From Bacteroidaceae bacterium (GTDB lineage: Bacteria; Bacteroidota; Bacteroidia; Bacteroidales; Bacteroidaceae): 64,000 nt of DNA. Shown one piece after another: positions 63,324 to 64,000 of this stretch. How positions within the stretch are numbered: the first letter of the stretch is position 1; each line of letters opens with the position of its first letter. Both the position numbers and the translations under genes were made by a program. Under the pieces are notes generated by a model. The model searched no databases. It worked only from the letters and a program-made list of their open reading frames with translations, and had not been told where the DNA came from. Where the stretch lies: assembly GCA_017469925.1 (NCBI GenBank), contig JAFUFK010000013.1, positions 186,001 to 250,000 on the forward strand, given 5' to 3'.

Positions 63324-64000
63324 TTATTTCAGACTTGTTTCGTAAACCATGTTCTGCCGCACCAGTCGTCTGTCGGCGTCCATCATGCGCTTTATCTCCA
63401 GAATCCATGTAAGGGAAGGAGAGATGGCGGATATCTCTAATGTTTTTGTCACATAAAACGAAAGAGGACCATAATATTTGCCGTCCTGCTTTATCTCATA
63501 ATTCGACTGATAAGAGCGGCAGGCTTCAAGAATCGCGATGTGGGAAAGGTCTGGCGAATTGGGAATCGTGAAATGCCCCAGCGCATTGATTCGGGGGCGA
63601 TAGGGCTTGTCCGTTGCACTGAAACCTCGCTTCGTACCTCTGCAAAAGGCTTCTTCGGTATCTTCCTCGTCACCTCGGGATGAACCACCGGCGTGACAGG
63701 CATCTATCACTACGCAGACAAAGCCCGCCTTGCCCACGGCCTTTCTCATCTGTTGCAGATAGGAATGGAGTTCGTCGTCCAATATATGGCTGTTGCCTTC
63801 GTATTTTCCCTTGACATATTTCATCTGCGCATCGTAGGGCACAATGGCTTCGTCCCATCCGTCTTCCTCGTCCCCATCCAAATCCTCCACGGGCTGACCG
63901 TGACAAGAGAAATGAAAATAGACCATGTCTCCAACTTTCACCCGTTGCGCCAGTGCTTTCAGTTCCTTCCTTATCCGTTGGGCAGTAGCCTCCCGATTGC
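63324..64000 (-). CDS. Caspase-like (C14) protease, N-terminus outside the window
   Basis: The frame is open to the window edge; about 225 C-terminal residues are visible, starting NREATAQRIRKELKALAQR. The catalytic His lies in YFHFSCHGQP and the catalytic Cys in VVIDACHAGG. Between them is the acidic DLDGDEEDGWDEAIVPYD loop seen in metacaspase-type enzymes. A second conserved stretch IAILEACRSYQSNYE follows. Whether it has a signal peptide or fused sensor cannot be seen. It is the first visible gene of the sigma/anti-sigma/CHAT run. Confidence 0.9.
   Translation of the reverse strand, partial: NREATAQRIRKELKALAQRVKVGDMVYFHFSCHGQPVEDLDGDEEDGWDEAIVPYDAQMKYVKGKYEGNSHILDDELHSYLQQMRKAVGKAGFVCVVIDACHAGGSSRGDEEDTEEAFCRGTKRGFSATDKPYRPRINALGHFTIPNSPDLSHIAILEACRSYQSNYEIKQDGKYYGPLSFYVTKTLEISAISPSLTWILEIKRMMDADRRLVRQNMVYETSLK

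Noticed and set aside
58197-64000. Bacterial gasdermin locus
   Set aside because: Caspase and CHAT proteases often accompany gasdermins, but no small pore-forming protein with a lipidated N-terminus lies in the visible part. It could still lie beyond base 64000.

Overview
The window looks like a chromosomal segment of a gut-type Bacteroidales bacterium. Evidence read directly: many promoters of the Bacteroidota form TTG/TTTG-N20-TAnnTTTG, a TonB receptor paired with a lipoprotein, Kdo/LPS genes, a GH109 enzyme, a Ser-type sulfatase, a C10 peptidase and C-terminal YDLxGRR-type tails. Most of the window is GC-rich core genome. From about 53.5 kb to 61 kb it becomes visibly A+T-rich and holds mostly unfamiliar genes. 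No rRNA, tRNA, IS transposase or CRISPR array was seen. The genus cannot be fixed from sequence reading alone.

Layout. 1-4.2 kb (+): end of a secreted InlB-repeat protein, a sulfatase, a C10 cysteine peptidase and an HD hydrolase. 4.2-8.4 kb (-): guaA, a DUF486 membrane protein, and a cell-wall recycling pair (an AmgK-like kinase fused to a RapZ C-terminal domain, and a MurU-like nucleotidyltransferase). 8.9-13.2 kb (+): a PurF paralog without the N-terminal nucleophile Cys, then a tight trio: a steroid 5-alpha-reductase family protein, an Old Yellow Enzyme family reductase and a short-chain dehydrogenase. 13.3-19.2 kb (+): carA, carB and an SLC13-type permease. 19.7-23.3 kb (+): a TonB receptor and DUF4374 lipoprotein (XusAB-like). 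23.5-27.6 kb (+): cysC-cysD-cysN-sulfotransferase, a self-contained PAPS-making and sulfonating operon. 27.8-28.05 kb: a structured RNA with its own promoter. 28-33.8 kb: a secreted repeat protein, a histidine phosphatase (-), GH109, rplU-rpmA and a DUF4332 protein. 33.9-43.6 kb: dnaX (-), divIC-ligA-dapA operon (+), a MaoC-like protein (-), and kdsA-kdsD-phospholipase D (+). 43.5-49 kb (-): nth, and pgk-lipoprotein-TPR-thioredoxin. 49-52.3 kb: M64 peptidase, a LOG-like protein (-) and a small outer-membrane-like protein. 52.3-57.7 kb (-): a PIF1-type helicase above a compact operon of small membrane proteins and a lipoprotein. 58.2-64 kb (-): caspase-like protease, ECF sigma factor, membrane anti-sigma-like protein, RhuM protein and an exported TPR-CHAT protease.

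How the genes may work together. The reductase trio at 10.3-13.2 kb and the PAPS/sulfotransferase operon at 23.5-27.6 kb together hold the activities needed to reduce a 3-oxo-delta4 steroid or bile acid to a flat 3-hydroxy product and sulfonate it. Each half resembles cassettes known from gut Bacteroidales; joining them is my inference. The second candidate system is the operon at the right edge, which couples two clan-CD-type proteases to a sigma/anti-sigma pair. It also carries a decayed second copy of the anti-sigma 3' end, showing that the module was rearranged.

A third unusual signal is non-coding. Three intergenic regions (8.51-8.60, 19.35-19.54 and 27.64-27.72 kb) each carry tandem copies of a short palindrome at a strict 22-23 bp period. 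Each locus uses a different palindrome.
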